NCBI GenBank assembly: GCA_034698045.1
Contig: JAQGAU010001063.1
Coordinates: 1 to 21,722, forward strand
DNA length: 21,722 nt
Direction: 5' to 3'
Origin: Paramacrobiotus richtersi
Taxonomy: Eukaryota > Tardigrada > Eutardigrada > Parachela > Macrobiotidae
Position numbers and translations under genes: made by a program. Positions 7,986 through 18,564 of the stretch are shown here, in pieces. The notes beneath the pieces are model-generated. The model made no database searches and was not told the origin of the DNA. It saw only the letters and a program-made list of their open reading frames with translations. Position 1 is the stretch's first letter, and the number at the start of each line of letters is the position of its first letter.

Positions 7986-10151
7986 ATGGCTGCTCCACCA
8001 AGTTTGCCTTTGCGCAGGATTCAGCCACTCAAGCTAGTCTATAAAATCCTTACAGACAAGTTCGTCTGTTCGTCGTACCCGATCTTTGGATCCGCCCGGT
8101 GGATGTACACCACTGAAATCGCTGTGGGAAAGCAGTGGGATTACCCGGACATTCCGCCAATGATTTGGACCGTCAAGCTGCTGATAGAAAGCGCGAATGG
8201 TGCCCTTACTGCGTCAATTACCCCTAACAACTCCGCAAATATCGCAAGCCCAACCAATGGAGTTTTGATGGATTCGAAGATTGGGTAGGTGACGATATCC
8301 CATAGATGCTGTTTATTAGTGATTTTTTGGGATACGTTGCATGGGTTCAGTCCTTTCGTCATAAACGTTTTTGGCCGTTTGAACTTTCGCCCATATATAT
8401 GTGCCGCTTGAGCAATAAAAAACATCAAGCGCAGGTATGCGGCAAAGATTTAACCACTGCCTTTTCTTGTTATGGAGCACTAAATTACAAAGCAAAAATC
8501 TAATTTGGATCGCAACTGCTCCCCTTATTTGTTAGAAGCAGCTCCCGTTTTAGTATCGATGATCGAACAAAAATTATCATGTTTCTTAAGATGAGCGAAG
8601 GCGGAAAGAGAACAGAACGATAATTTCTGTGACCTCTGTCGCGCTTACAACTTTCGATTTCGGCTGCTCTGTGATTGTTTTCACCACCTTTAATTACGGC
8701 AAACCCATCTCCAGATGTCGGCTTGCTAAGCTAGGGGCTAACGCCGGCTTCCCTGCCCTGCCATGGCAAACTTAACAGTAAGCAATCCGAGACGCACTTC
8801 AAGTCAGAGCAGACCGACGAGATACCCGAAATATGTGGAGAATCGGAGATAACTCAGATAAGCATCTACTCGTACAAGCAGGAACGGTACACTTGTTGAC
8901 GGGCCAAGAGTACAGATACAACAAAATATTCATGTTCAACCCACCTGTACACTGTTCTGATGTGCGTGTGTACAGATTACACTATGGTACAGAAATAAAC
9001 ACACCCACCTGTTGTAAAGACGGATCAATCACTTTACCATGGTACTCACGTATCTGTGTGTGCGCGATGCGTGGCCGGTAGCGACAACGGTAAACTAAAG
9101 CGCAAAAGCGTTTGCGAGATATCCTCGACAGACGTTCGGCGTGATGAGCACTTGAACAGTCGAAGACGGTACCGTTGCCGTTCTGTAGCGGCGTGAGTGA
9201 TTACGTCACTACGGTAGCTTTATATGTAGCTGCCCAAGTTTTATGGCTGGGCGAAGCCGCGCAGAGAACAATCGGTATTCTTTCTGTGATCAATGGTAAG
9301 AGAGTAAACAATGCAATTGTTCTCTTAATTACTAGCGAGCGGCTTCGGGTTGGGCCACAGCCTGCCGGAGTAGTATCGGGCTCTTGCACGCCGCTTGAGG
9401 ACGGCAATAACGGTGCACTCACTTCATTAGTTCTGATCGCAGCTAGTAACTGTAAGTCTGTAGCTACTATAGTAATACTATAATTTCAGATTTTCAGTAA
9501 CCACAAAACTGCGAATCTTGTAGGACAAGCCCCTGCGGCCCATTTGACGCGCTAATCGGAGCCGATGGATGGACCGCGCCGAAGAATGTAGCGCTCATCA
9601 GCCTTGTAGAATCCTATAGAGATCCCAACGGGCAGCCGCGCTGCCACCTACGTAAAGGAGCCAGTCTGTATGTGACCCTGACCTTTTACGCTAAGAAACT
9701 TCCTCCTCGTATTGATCTACAAAACCTCGTGTCTTCGCGCACCCTGACGGATTGCACGCTCATCTGTGAAGGGCAGGAGTTTCCAGCGCATCGTGCAATT
9801 CTGGCAGCTAATTCGCCGGTTTTCGCTGCCATGTTCCAAGCCGAAATGCAGGAGAAGGTGTCGGGTGTGTGCAAGATCGAGGACACCGGTCGAGATGTGC
9901 TGGTGATGCTGTTAAAATTTATTTACTCTCGCGCTCCCTTAAGAGAAGAGGATAGACTGGACGAGCTGTGGATGGCGGCGGACAAGTACGATATCAAGGA
10001 TCTGTGCGCCGAATGCGAGCGCATTATGATGCAGTCCGTCAAGCCAGAAAACGCTGTAAAGTACTTTGATTTTGCGCGGGACCGTGGGTTGAAGGAACTT
10101 ATGAACATAGCCGTAAAGGTGATTGCCGAGCAATCTTTGGAAATCGAGTAA
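7986..10151 (+). CDS. MATH-BTB (SPOP-like) protein, putative Cullin-3 substrate adaptor
   Basis: Proposed coding exons are 7986-8284, 9189-9295, 9336-9369 and 9524-10151, giving 355 residues. Phases match at every join (2, 1, 2); donors are GTAGGT, GTAAGA and GTAGTA, and acceptors TCTGTAG, TTACTAG and CTTGTAG. The N-terminal half fits a divergent MATH domain: IWTVKLLIESANG resembles the W-containing strand, GILSVINASG the 'f.ilN..G' strand, and GADGW...ALISLV the 'WGf..fi' strand, ending GASLYVTLTFYAKK. A clear BTB fold follows (about residues 212-310): LTDCTLICEGQEFPAHRAIL, AANSPVFAAMF, LLKFIYS, LWMAADKYDIKDLC, plus a BACK-like helix pair. MATH would bind substrate and BTB would bind CUL3. 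The BTB exon is certain. The first exon end and the 34-nt third exon are less so: skipping exons 2 and 3 is also in phase but loses MATH strands. Confidence 0.8.
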
Positions 10152-10201
10152 TGATTGTCTCACTTCAACAACCGTTCATTGTTACTGTACATATAATCTA
10201 A

Positions 10202-10402
10202 GTTCATTGTTCATCATTTGTGACTGCTCACCGTTCTTAACTGTGCGTTCATTCGACTTCTTTGATGTACAAATGTTTTCATTGTTTATCATTGGTGGCT
10301 GTTTACCGTTCTTAACTGCGCGTTCATTTAACTTCAATGTTACTTCATTGGTATAAAACCCGCATGCGACGTTCGGTATTTGTAGCGTATTAACTAACGT
10401 GC
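10202..10402 (+). repeat. Dispersed repeat A, copy 2, with an internal tandem duplication of about 75 bp
   Basis: The part at about 10272-10402 matches copy 1 (376-510), including CATTGGTATAAAAC (TATAAAA at 10352-10358) and the end TATTTGTAGCG-TTAACTAACG. Its first half is also present as a preceding tandem copy (about 10202-10262): CATTGTTCATCATTTGTGAC, then CACCGTTCTTAACTGTGCG. It begins about 50 bp after the BTB stop codon, so the gene's 3' untranslated region may be repeat-derived. Confidence 0.75.
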
Positions 10403-10524
10403 GGAAGTCTGTAGTCTTCGCGTTTGCTGTGATTTCTACATGGCACTTGGCTGATTAAGTAGCTAGCTTTTGTACGATGTCGGGAATAGGAACGAACGTC
10501 TTGCCGCCTGCACATCATCGATAT

Positions 10525-10640
10525 TTTTTCTTAATTTATAAAAACATTGTGTTAGCAGTTTCTTAACATTAAAAATACTTATTCGTGAGTGTTCTTCAAA
10601 ATTAGTATGTAAAACAACATACAGTGTGGTTCTGTAGATT
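10525..10640 (+). repeat. Dispersed repeat C, copy 2 (degenerate)
   Basis: Counterpart of 4310-4425, sharing ATAAAAACATTGTGTTAGCA, GTTTCTTA and a later ACAGTGTGG. It lies about 120 bp after repeat A copy 2. Confidence 0.5.
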
Positions 10641-11276
10641 GAAATGATGGCCAATACCAATAGCTGTCATACTGAACATTCGTAAAAAACCACAACTGTA
10701 TCCTTTGGCTCGCAAAAAAATCAAGAGTCAGCCGTCGGCATATTGGTGACTCACCCTGTAGTGTGGTTCTATATAGCAGCGAATTTTGGAAAATTACTGA
10801 TCAGACGTCCACTTTCTTTCCTTGTTATGCTGCCTCCTCAGATTGACGTGGTCCCATGACGGCTTGTAGCTAGCTGACATGTAATGAGAGGTATCCGTAC
10901 TTCTGAATTTAGAAGATATGATCGAGATTAAAAGATTTACAAGGAATGCCGGTTGCAATTATTGTCATGCAACTGCAATTCTTCGATAACAAACATGTTG
11001 CATGTGTATAAAGAAAAGAAAGCGTTTTCCGTCGTCTCAGAAAACGGCGATAAATAAGCAAGCATGTACAATATGCTATGAGTCAGCTTTATGCACAAGT
11101 CTGCAGCATTCGATGCGCAAAAAAAATGGAGCTTAATATTGAACAGGGTTTTTCGGAGCATAAAATTCGCAGTCGTACCATTAAAAATTAATGTCTTTGA
11201 CGTTGCGTATCATAGGTAGTAGCTACACGTCTTTAAAGCGGTATTGCGCAGACTGCCGTGGTTTCTGAGCTCAGTA
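10641..11276. other. Intergenic, no gene seen
   Basis: AT-rich. Short open frames such as 10937-11161 (minus) show no domain or splice context. Confidence 0.5.
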
Positions 11277-11590
11277 CATTAATAATTAGACGGATCGGAT
11301 TCGAGACGATGGGAAGTTTGGGTCCCAGAGCTGCTGTGTTTTTGAAGGAAGTAGGGCGCCGAATACGTGAGAATAACGGAAATCGCCGATCAATGGAGTT
11401 TCTTCGTCAGCGAATAAGTATAGAAATACAGCGGGGAAACGCTATTTGTGTTTTGGGTACTGTTGATTCGTCCAAAGAAATGGAAGACGTGTTTTTGTTT
11501 TTTAATATGTGATTGTGGAATACTGAACAGTGTAACAGTACGATATGTACAGCGGAGAAAAATATTAAAGATCGTCATTAATAATTAGAC
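11277..11590 (+). mobile_element. 5'-truncated LINE insertion with 15-bp target-site duplication
   Basis: CATTAATAATTAGAC occurs at 11277-11291 and again, identically, at 11576-11590. The 284 bp between carry the extreme C-terminus of a LINE ORF2-like protein, open to the stop at 11511-11513: ETMGSLGPRAA, then a basic helix, then FLRQRISIEIQRGNAICVLG. That matches a block common at the end of invertebrate non-LTR retrotransposon polyproteins. A 3' tail of about 60 bp ends AATATTAAAGATCGT with no poly(A). Severe 5' truncation plus a long TSD is the signature of target-primed reverse transcription. The intact tail frame and perfect TSD indicate a recent event. Confidence 0.88.
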
Positions 11591-11702
11591 TAATTGGCGC
11601 GCAAGGTGACGCTGTTTACGTAGCAATGGTACGCTTGTGCGGTTTTTATCGACCGCGTGATCCTTATCATCCCGGTGCGGAAGCTCGAAGGGCGGTCAAC
11701 AG

Positions 11703-11902
11703 TGTTAGCTTTTGTGCTTATATACGGCTGCTCTATTCCAGTGCACATTTTTCTCCTTTACCTCTCCAGCACAGTTACGCTGCTTAATTTAAGGACGGTT
11801 TAAGAGACGACCGGTACAGCGTTCGCCAAGACAAGAATTCCATTACTTCTATCACGACGCATAACGATTTGATGGATATAATCCACTTGTCAGGTTATCT
11901 CA
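11703..11902 (+). repeat. Dispersed repeat B, copy 2
   Basis: Counterpart of 4890-5088 with several indels. It shares TTTCTCCTTTACCTCTCCAG-like, GCGTTCGCCAAGAC and GATGGATATAATCCACTTGT blocks. The open frame of copy 1 is not kept. Confidence 0.8.
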
Positions 11903-11905
11903 GCG

Positions 11906-12350
11906 CGCACATTCCTGCGAAAAGATGGTTAATTATTTGGTCGGAGATCCGGGTTACAGAGACCCACTCTGCACCACCTAATTGTCCAAATGAATTAACT
12001 CCTCTCCAGTGACCGGCGTATATCCTGGATAAAGCCCTTATTAACCCGAGCTACCCACACAATATACACCGGCGCGTCTTCAAACTCCATTGGTGCAGAT
12101 GTAGAGCCGTGTTTCCGGTTGCGTCTCATACTCAGTCATTTTCCCTCCAGCGCAGATCGGTTGCGTGCGGTGCCAGTCCGGATAAAGCAGACATCCTGTT
12201 ATCCTGACCACTAATTATTCATCATATCCCCGTAGGTTCCGTAGAACAAACAATAATCTGGCTAGTCAGCTAACGGAAGAGTGCACCCGTGGTGGATCCG
12301 ATGATTATCCTCATCGACGCAGCATTTTGCTCGACATATTTCTTCTATAT
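11906..12350. other. Intergenic, no gene seen
   Basis: No domain, RNA gene or repeat recognised between repeat B2 and the mariner-like element. Confidence 0.5.
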
Positions 12351-12351
12351 A

Positions 12352-13311
12352 CCGGGTGACGCGCAATTTTTGACCGACGTTTCGGTGCTTGATATCTCCG
12401 GAGCGATGCAACGCATGTAATCCCACAATGGCTCATTTTAAACGGCAGTTCTTCCTCTCCAGAAATCGTGCTTTGATAACCGGGGCATCCGTGAAACGTG
12501 CCCTCAGAAATCAGCCCTGACTAAACCTACTACATCTTCCCAGTGTCCCATGATGTGGAGATGAAAAGTTACCGGCCTGTGTGTTTCGGCAAGCTAAATC
12601 TGTCGCTTTTAAGCGACTATGACGAAGAAGATCTCGCAGTTCGATGTGGTTAAATGTTATGGGCTAAATCCGTTACTGGAAATTAGGACCGAATTAAAAC
12701 TTCTTGTACTTCATCCGTAAATTATGAGTTTTATTATTTGACAATTCATATGTCCACGAAAGATTTATTGTCGCTTTTGTGTGGATGATGCGAAGGAACT
12801 TTTCTTGCCCGGTTTTACAAGAGTCGTCAATGCAGTATCCGAAAAAATGCAAAACAGCTCGGCACGGTGATAACCGACCCGCAGCCACTAAGGTCAACAT
12901 TGACCTCTGGGCTAAGCATGAAAATTCGGAACTGGCTGACCTTTTTCTCCAGAACGTTTCGTTCGTTCACTTGACAGATGGATAAAAATTTTAATACCTC
13001 CTGGTAGAGGAAAAAGAGCTCTTTCGAACCGTATCTCTTTCCTAATTTATGCCTGCTCTGTGAATGCTATGTGCGCTGATTTACAAAAACAGAGATTTTT
13101 TTAATTTTTGTCCTCAGGACAGTATCTAATTTCGGTCGATTTCGGTAAAAAATATTTCCATGGCGACCTTGCATTTCCGAACAAACTTGCTGTAGTGTAA
13201 ATATACTATGATAGTCTGGCTTCAAAGCCACGTTTGAATGGCGGCATTCTTGTTTCGCGGATGGCAGTTACGGAGACTCAAACAGACGGTCAAAATTTGC
13301 GCGTCACCCGT
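12352..13311. mobile_element. 960-bp Tc1/mariner-like DNA transposon, probably non-autonomous or decayed
   Basis: The left end (12352) and the reverse complement of the right end (13311) agree over 25 bp with two differences; the shared core is CGGGTGACGCGCAA, one variable A/T, then TTTTGACCG. TA flanks both ends (12350-12351 and 13312-13313), the TSD used by Tc1/mariner elements. Internal open frames are short (12779-12985 plus, 12694-12900 minus) and show no DDE transposase motif, so it could only move with a transposase supplied elsewhere. It ends about 450 bp upstream of the GPCR start codon. Confidence 0.82.
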
Positions 13312-13765
13312 TAAACCAATGTTCACTTACGGTTGTATAATGTGTTTTTGCTCAGGCGATTGAGTAGTGATTATGGATCGCCTAATGGATGTACCTATAC
13401 TCGGGGCTGTAGCTGATTGGTACAGGAAAGATCCCATCCGTTGAATATTGTATAGGACTACATTCCTTAATAGCGATGGAGGAGTTCCTGTTGACGCTGT
13501 GGCCAGCGCATCTTTCTCTTGAATAAGAAGTAGTTCACTATCTACCGGTGATAATCGTGACCTTTTGAAATTAACTAGAGCTCATGCGCAGATCGTACTG
13601 AAGTGGCAGCGTTAATCGGAAAGCAGACTATCAATGTGATACGTACGGCTCGTTTCGAACGTCAGTCAGCAAGGAGAGTTGGAGAATCTCATTTGTAATC
13701 CGAAGAGAACGGGGAAACCGTTTAACTGCATGTGAAAAACGTGGTCATTTGTTGTCTAGCGGAAA
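13312..13765. other. Upstream region of the GPCR gene
   Basis: No coding exon recognised. An in-frame TAG at 13757-13759, just before the start codon, marks the adjacent bases as 5' untranslated. No clear TATA box with initiator was found. Confidence 0.45.
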
Positions 13766-16700
13766 ATGCATCATCAATTACTGAATGTCTCCAAGATCCT
13801 CTCCGCACAACTCCGCACCGCCACCCCGTACGACTACATTCTAACGTCTTTTCTCGGTTTCTCCACCGTGGCTACAATCATCCTGAACGGTTTAATCATC
13901 ACCGTCTACCTGAAGAATCCTTTACTCCGCAACTCGTTCAAAACCTACATTGTCAATCTCTCCATCGCCGAGGTCCTGTTGGCGCTGACCGGCATGTCCG
14001 GGAACTTTATCAGCGCCGTGTACGGATACTGGCCGCTGGACAGCGCTTCGTGTACCCTGGTGATCTACGGGTCCAGGATCTTCGGCAGCGGGATCCGCTA
14101 CGGCCATGTCATCATCACCCTCAACCGGTTATGGGCCGTGATGTTCCCGTTGCACTATAAACGCCATCACTCGTTGAATGTGGCGTCGGTGACGATTCTG
14201 GTCAGTTGGGTTTTGATTCATATTATTCATCTGCCGGTGATTATACCGGGAAGGATCTGGACACGGGATGGTGAGGATAAGTGTGTGTTGAATGTCGAGT
14301 TTCAGAGGAGGGCGGCCATTGCAGTGGAAGCACTGGGGTTTACGGTCGCCGAGGGACTGATTATCTGCTTATGTCCCATTGTGTGGTATAAAGTTAGAAA
14401 GTGGAATCGCGATAAACCGGAGCAGACGAAAGCGGTGACGACACGACAGGATATCAACTCAAAGACTAGAGGTGAGGGTCTTTGTTAACTCTGGTGTACC
14501 GGTATACTCATTACTGCTGCATAAGCTATAGAAAGCCCCCGTTTTTGCCGTGACCTGAACATCGGTGAACTGACAACAAACTTGCTATCTTCTGGGTAAA
14601 CATGCAGTTAATCTAAACAATAAACAGTTCCTCGAGTTCTTTTACCGGTGTAACAAACTAACAATAGCTTTGTTTAGCGGAAACAGATTTGATAGTGCTC
14701 TCCTTCAGGAGTTAGCGGTGACTGTTTTAGCACAATCATCGAAAGAGCTCAAGAAAGGTAAAGAGCGATGAGAATAACATTATCGAACAAACGTGAGAAA
14801 ATGTTATAAACACAGGAGTCATAACGCACGTGGTACACGGTACAGTGCGGACATGTAGTAACCTCTTACGTAACACAGCAGCTTAATTGCTTTTTCTCTT
14901 GTGGTTTTGTCTTTATATTAGCTAATCATTTTTTGTATCCGAGAGATAGAGCAATGTATTTTCTAGGCTTATTTTGTCAGTGTCAAAGCTGACTGTTCAT
15001 TTATCAAAGTCACGGGAACTGCCTACCAAAAGCAGTATATTATGAGTGTGAACGGAAGTCAGCCATGCAGTAGACCGGGCAACTGCTTCATAATCGTGTG
15101 ATGCAAATGTAGCCAGCTTCCGCCATTCCAGTTTTTGGCGTCTTTGCCAGCCTTGTACATTTATTCGTAACCTAACACCGATCTGAACACAGTAAACACA
15201 AAACTTTTGTAATTGTAACATTGTCACAGACATTTTTGTCCTTGGGTTCATATTTCCTGTGTAACTCCCATGCAAATAACTCCAGTCGCGTGTCAAGTGG
15301 AGCATATCTTTTTTGTCAGAGTTCATTGTAACCCTATGCGTTTCAGTGGAAAGTAGCAAAAAGTGCGTTTCATCAGAGCCATGTCGCCCACTGCAATTGT
15401 CTGTCAACAGCGCTTGGGTAGCCCGGCACGGAAGTCTGCCCTCTTACACTGCAATTACTCCACAGCCATGTGTGGGTAATTAGAGCAGACTTCCGGCAGG
15501 TGTTGTGGAATCCAATAACATCCTACACGCCCTGCAATTGCCCGATCAATAGCCGCTTATTCTTTCCACGTTTTTCGCCCGAATTTCTTTAACATAGCTT
15601 CTTGCACTGCTTACACTAAAGAGCAAGCAAATAAAAATAAAAGTCAGAAGAAAAAAAGCCAGGATGTATTCAGCCGCGCATCAAGAGTATGACCTGAAAT
15701 CGCTATAAAATGCATAAAAAGGTAAGAAAGATTATTATACAAATATTTTCTATTTCACTGATCACGTATAAAGTTATGAATTACAAAAGCGTTGGAGTTC
15801 GGTACCTTGCGACGCAATCGACGAAATCCAGAAAGCTTTGTAATATTCTTTCTGATATTTGTATTCATTTTAGATAGCGTTTTTTCAAGTCATACTTTTG
15901 ATGCACAACTGAACTTGTTTTGAATTTTCTTATTATTTTCTTTTTATTTACGTGCTCTTTCTTCCCATGCTTACTGTGGATTCCGTGCGCGCTGCGGATA
16001 ACCAGTACCTGAGCACAGTTCGCTGATTACAGGAATCTTCTGTTTATCTTACATATTTGATGCAGTAACTATAAACAGATGAGGTGTAATGAAAAAAACT
16101 GTCTGGTGGAACCCTCCAAAGCGAAACCGACCAGGTATTTTTTCGCCTTAATGAGTTCCCGTTCGATGTAAGGTCTTCTGGGCGCTGTGTATGGCTTCTT
16201 TCAATGAGACAGTCATATCTGATTCTCAGATTTCATTGCTTCTTACGCAATAACTGATAAACTCCGGTCGATATTGCGTAGCTGAAATGCTGTGCTCATA
16301 ATTTGTACCAGCTATTGCTATGTTTTTCAAACAAGATACTGTATGGCGTCTAACGAGTGGCTAGAAGTTTTCATGCAAGTTTCGAAAGAATCGGTTCATA
16401 GCGAGAATTCTGGTACACTAGTTTCTGTCTATGACGTCTCAAATAATTGCCCAGCGAAAGGATGTACAGCGCCCTCCTGTAGCCGGCAGGAGGTTTCTCG
16501 CTGTGCGGTTTATACCCTGATCCTTTTTCATAAACCGGTGAAAAGGTTTTACGCAGCGGATCTTGCGGCTAATGGATCGGGCCGGCAGCCAGGTTTATGT
16601 GTAAATCTTTTTTCCAGATCCATTAGCCATAGCGCAAACCTTTTAGACATCCATGAAAAAACGCTGGGATATAAACCGTAAATCCGTAAACTATCCTGCC

Positions 16701-18564
16701 GGCTACGCGCAAGCAAACCATTTGCGCATCCGTTTCTATTGATCCTTTGGTCGCCCAAGTCTTACCGAACCCCGTTTTTTTATTCTTAGCTAAACTTATA
16801 ATCAGAGGTCACTCACCTTGAGCTAGTCTCTACTCGACGTCACCGCGGTTAGCGAAAAAAAACTAATCGAAAACCTGTGAATACTGCGCTCCGATCAGGC
16901 CCGTAATAGCTAAAACCTCGATATTTTGTTTATAGAAAGCAGTTTGTATACACAACATCCGGTTACGCGCTAGTAAATGCTCGTGCAATTAAAAACTATT
17001 ACTGGAAACATTCTTATGTGTTCGAAATTTTTGGCTTACTATCGGGCTGAGCATGGCTCGCAATAAGTATTTGCATTTATGACGGAAGTTTCAAGAAGTT
17101 TGGATGAAACACTGGGCTATTGGTTAAGAAATGTGTTGAAACCTAACGTTTTCCGTTGTCGCGCAGCTGCCAGACATTGCGTACGCCGATGAGCGTCCAA
17201 ACAAAAAAATCGATGCCTATTAGCAAGCATGATTCAGACTGGTGTGCTTTGTATAAGTTATTTTGCAATTGCTTTGATTGCATTTTCGATGCGTGCTAAA
17301 GTGCCATGCAGGTAGGGACTCGGACGTGAAAGATTACTAAATGCGTGCAAAATTACGCTTCTCCGCAATTTACGCGAATAAATCAATTCTATTATGGGAA
17401 TCGCTGCAAAGTATCCCGATGCAAATTCTGGATTCAGTATTCCGTGAGAGAAATAGAGGAATTTACGACTGAGGCTCTGTGATTATTATGCAGTTTCTCG
17501 GTAGACTGTTGATTGGGACTTTCACGATAAGGATTATTCGCCTTCATGTTGATAATGTCCCGTATGTGACGTCAGCGCGTGCTGTGTGGCTCTAGGCAGC
17601 TAAGTGCGCACGCCTAATGATCGAGTTCATCCATAAGGTCTCGCAAGCTATCATCAAACTGATCACTGAGCCGCGGAGATTACCAAACCCACAGTCTCAT
17701 AACAGTTTCACATTTCTTGAGGTACCCAGCACATTTTCGTTTTTAACGAACTTTTTGTTTTGGGCTGGCTAGAGTTCGGTCCACTTGTAAATAATCAACA
17801 TAATTCATTTCCGAATAATCTCATAAAGTATGTCCCTGTAATTAAGGGCTCATGAGACGGAATACTGTATTTAATTTAATTAGCAATAACCCAGAAGCAA
17901 CGCCGCCACAATAAAAATTCTAAAAATCAGATAAAACATAAGGAAAAACGTAACGTAAGCAGAAAAAAGACAAGACTTTTATCCCAGTTAGCACGCAAAG
18001 GAATGCTGTTAAACTAAGCTTTCTTTCTCGGACAGTAGTGCCCACCGGGAGAAAAATGTCCACTCTATCTGTTTCTAGATTTGTTAACCGTTACCTGGAC
18101 TTTCCGGAACCACTCGAAAACGAGCTAACATAATATGTGAAATATCTTTTGCAGAGGACAGCGCCTCGATCATCGACCAGAATATCAAGCTGGTGCGCAA
18201 CAACTCCAACGACTCCATCGTGCAGTACTCCCCTAACCATCCCACCGCCACGGACCACAACCATGTGGTCATCTCCACAGCACCGCGCAGTTCCCCGCAG
18301 GAGGAGGTCAAGACCCGCTTGACCTTTTCCAAACGCAGCGTCGCCCATAACCGGTTGCTCATGTACTTCTTTGTGGCCATTGTCGTGTGCTGGACACCCA
18401 ATAACATCTACTGGCTGCTGGTGGACACGGCCGGCTACTGGAACGGCACATTCAATCTGATACAGGCGTTTGCGTTGTACGCGCATTCCTGGATTAATCC
18501 GATTATTTCGTATATTGCGCTGCATCGGCTGCGAGTGGCGGTTAATAAGCTTCTTGGATGTTAA
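13766..18564 (+). CDS. Rhodopsin-family (class A) G protein-coupled receptor, orphan
   Basis: Two coding exons, 13766-14471 and 18155-18564, are joined in phase 1 (AGAG|GTGAGG ... CTTTTGCAG|AGGACA) to give 371 residues with seven membrane segments. Exon 1 holds TM1-TM5: N41 in TM1 (position 1.50), NLSIAE in TM2 with E69 where D2.50 is usual, a WPL turn, C96 at the start of TM3 paired with C173 in loop 2, NRLWAV (120-125) in place of DRY, and W148 in TM4. Exon 2 holds the third intracellular loop, TM6 with CWTP (314-317), and TM7 with NPIISY (350-355), then a short tail ending LLGC. A glycosylation site lies at N7 (NVS). The ligand cannot be read from the sequence. The E2.50 and N3.49 changes suggest altered sodium-site and activation-switch behaviour. 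The start codon is firm because of the in-frame stop upstream. Confidence 0.92.
15429..15495. repeat. Small foldback in the GPCR intron
   Basis: CGGAAGTCTGC (15429-15439) pairs with GCAGACTTCCG (15485-15495). Inside, AATTAC...CCACA (15453-15464) pairs with TGTGG...GTAATT (15471-15481) over a 6-nt loop. The result is a two-part hairpin of 67 nt. Function is unknown and no target duplication was seen. Confidence 0.6.
16479..16706. mobile_element. Imperfect foldback/MITE-like element of about 228 bp in the GPCR intron
   Basis: The left arm (about 16479-16578) and the reverse complement of the right arm (16617-16706) align along almost their whole length. Shared blocks are GTAGCCGGCAGGA at the tips, CGGTTTATA, a CTTTTT/GTTTTTTCAT block, AAAAGGTTT and GGCTAATGGATC next to the 38-nt centre. 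Arms are about 90-100 bp with scattered mismatches and one larger gap. Long arms with a short centre fit a foldback MITE. I could not identify a convincing target-site duplication. Confidence 0.65.

Larger units (their letters stand above)
14472..18154 (+). other. 3.7-kb intron of the GPCR gene
   Basis: It separates TM5 from TM6 at the third intracellular loop. Inside are the foldbacks at 15429-15495 and 16479-16706. Open frames 14997-15407 (minus, 136 aa) and 16292-16681 (plus, 129 aa) show no recognisable domain; the second runs through the foldback and is therefore likely spurious. The rest is AT-rich with nothing I recognise. Confidence 0.75.

Noticed and set aside
13732-14160. 142-codon plus-strand open frame overlapping GPCR exon 1
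   Set aside because: Out-of-frame shadow of the receptor; His/Arg-rich and without motifs.
14997-15407. 136-codon minus-strand open frame in the GPCR intron
   Set aside because: No domain, no codon pattern like the neighbouring exons, and no splice partners; treated as chance.
16292-16681. 129-codon plus-strand open frame in the GPCR intron
   Set aside because: It runs straight through both arms of a foldback element, so it is unlikely to be a protein gene.
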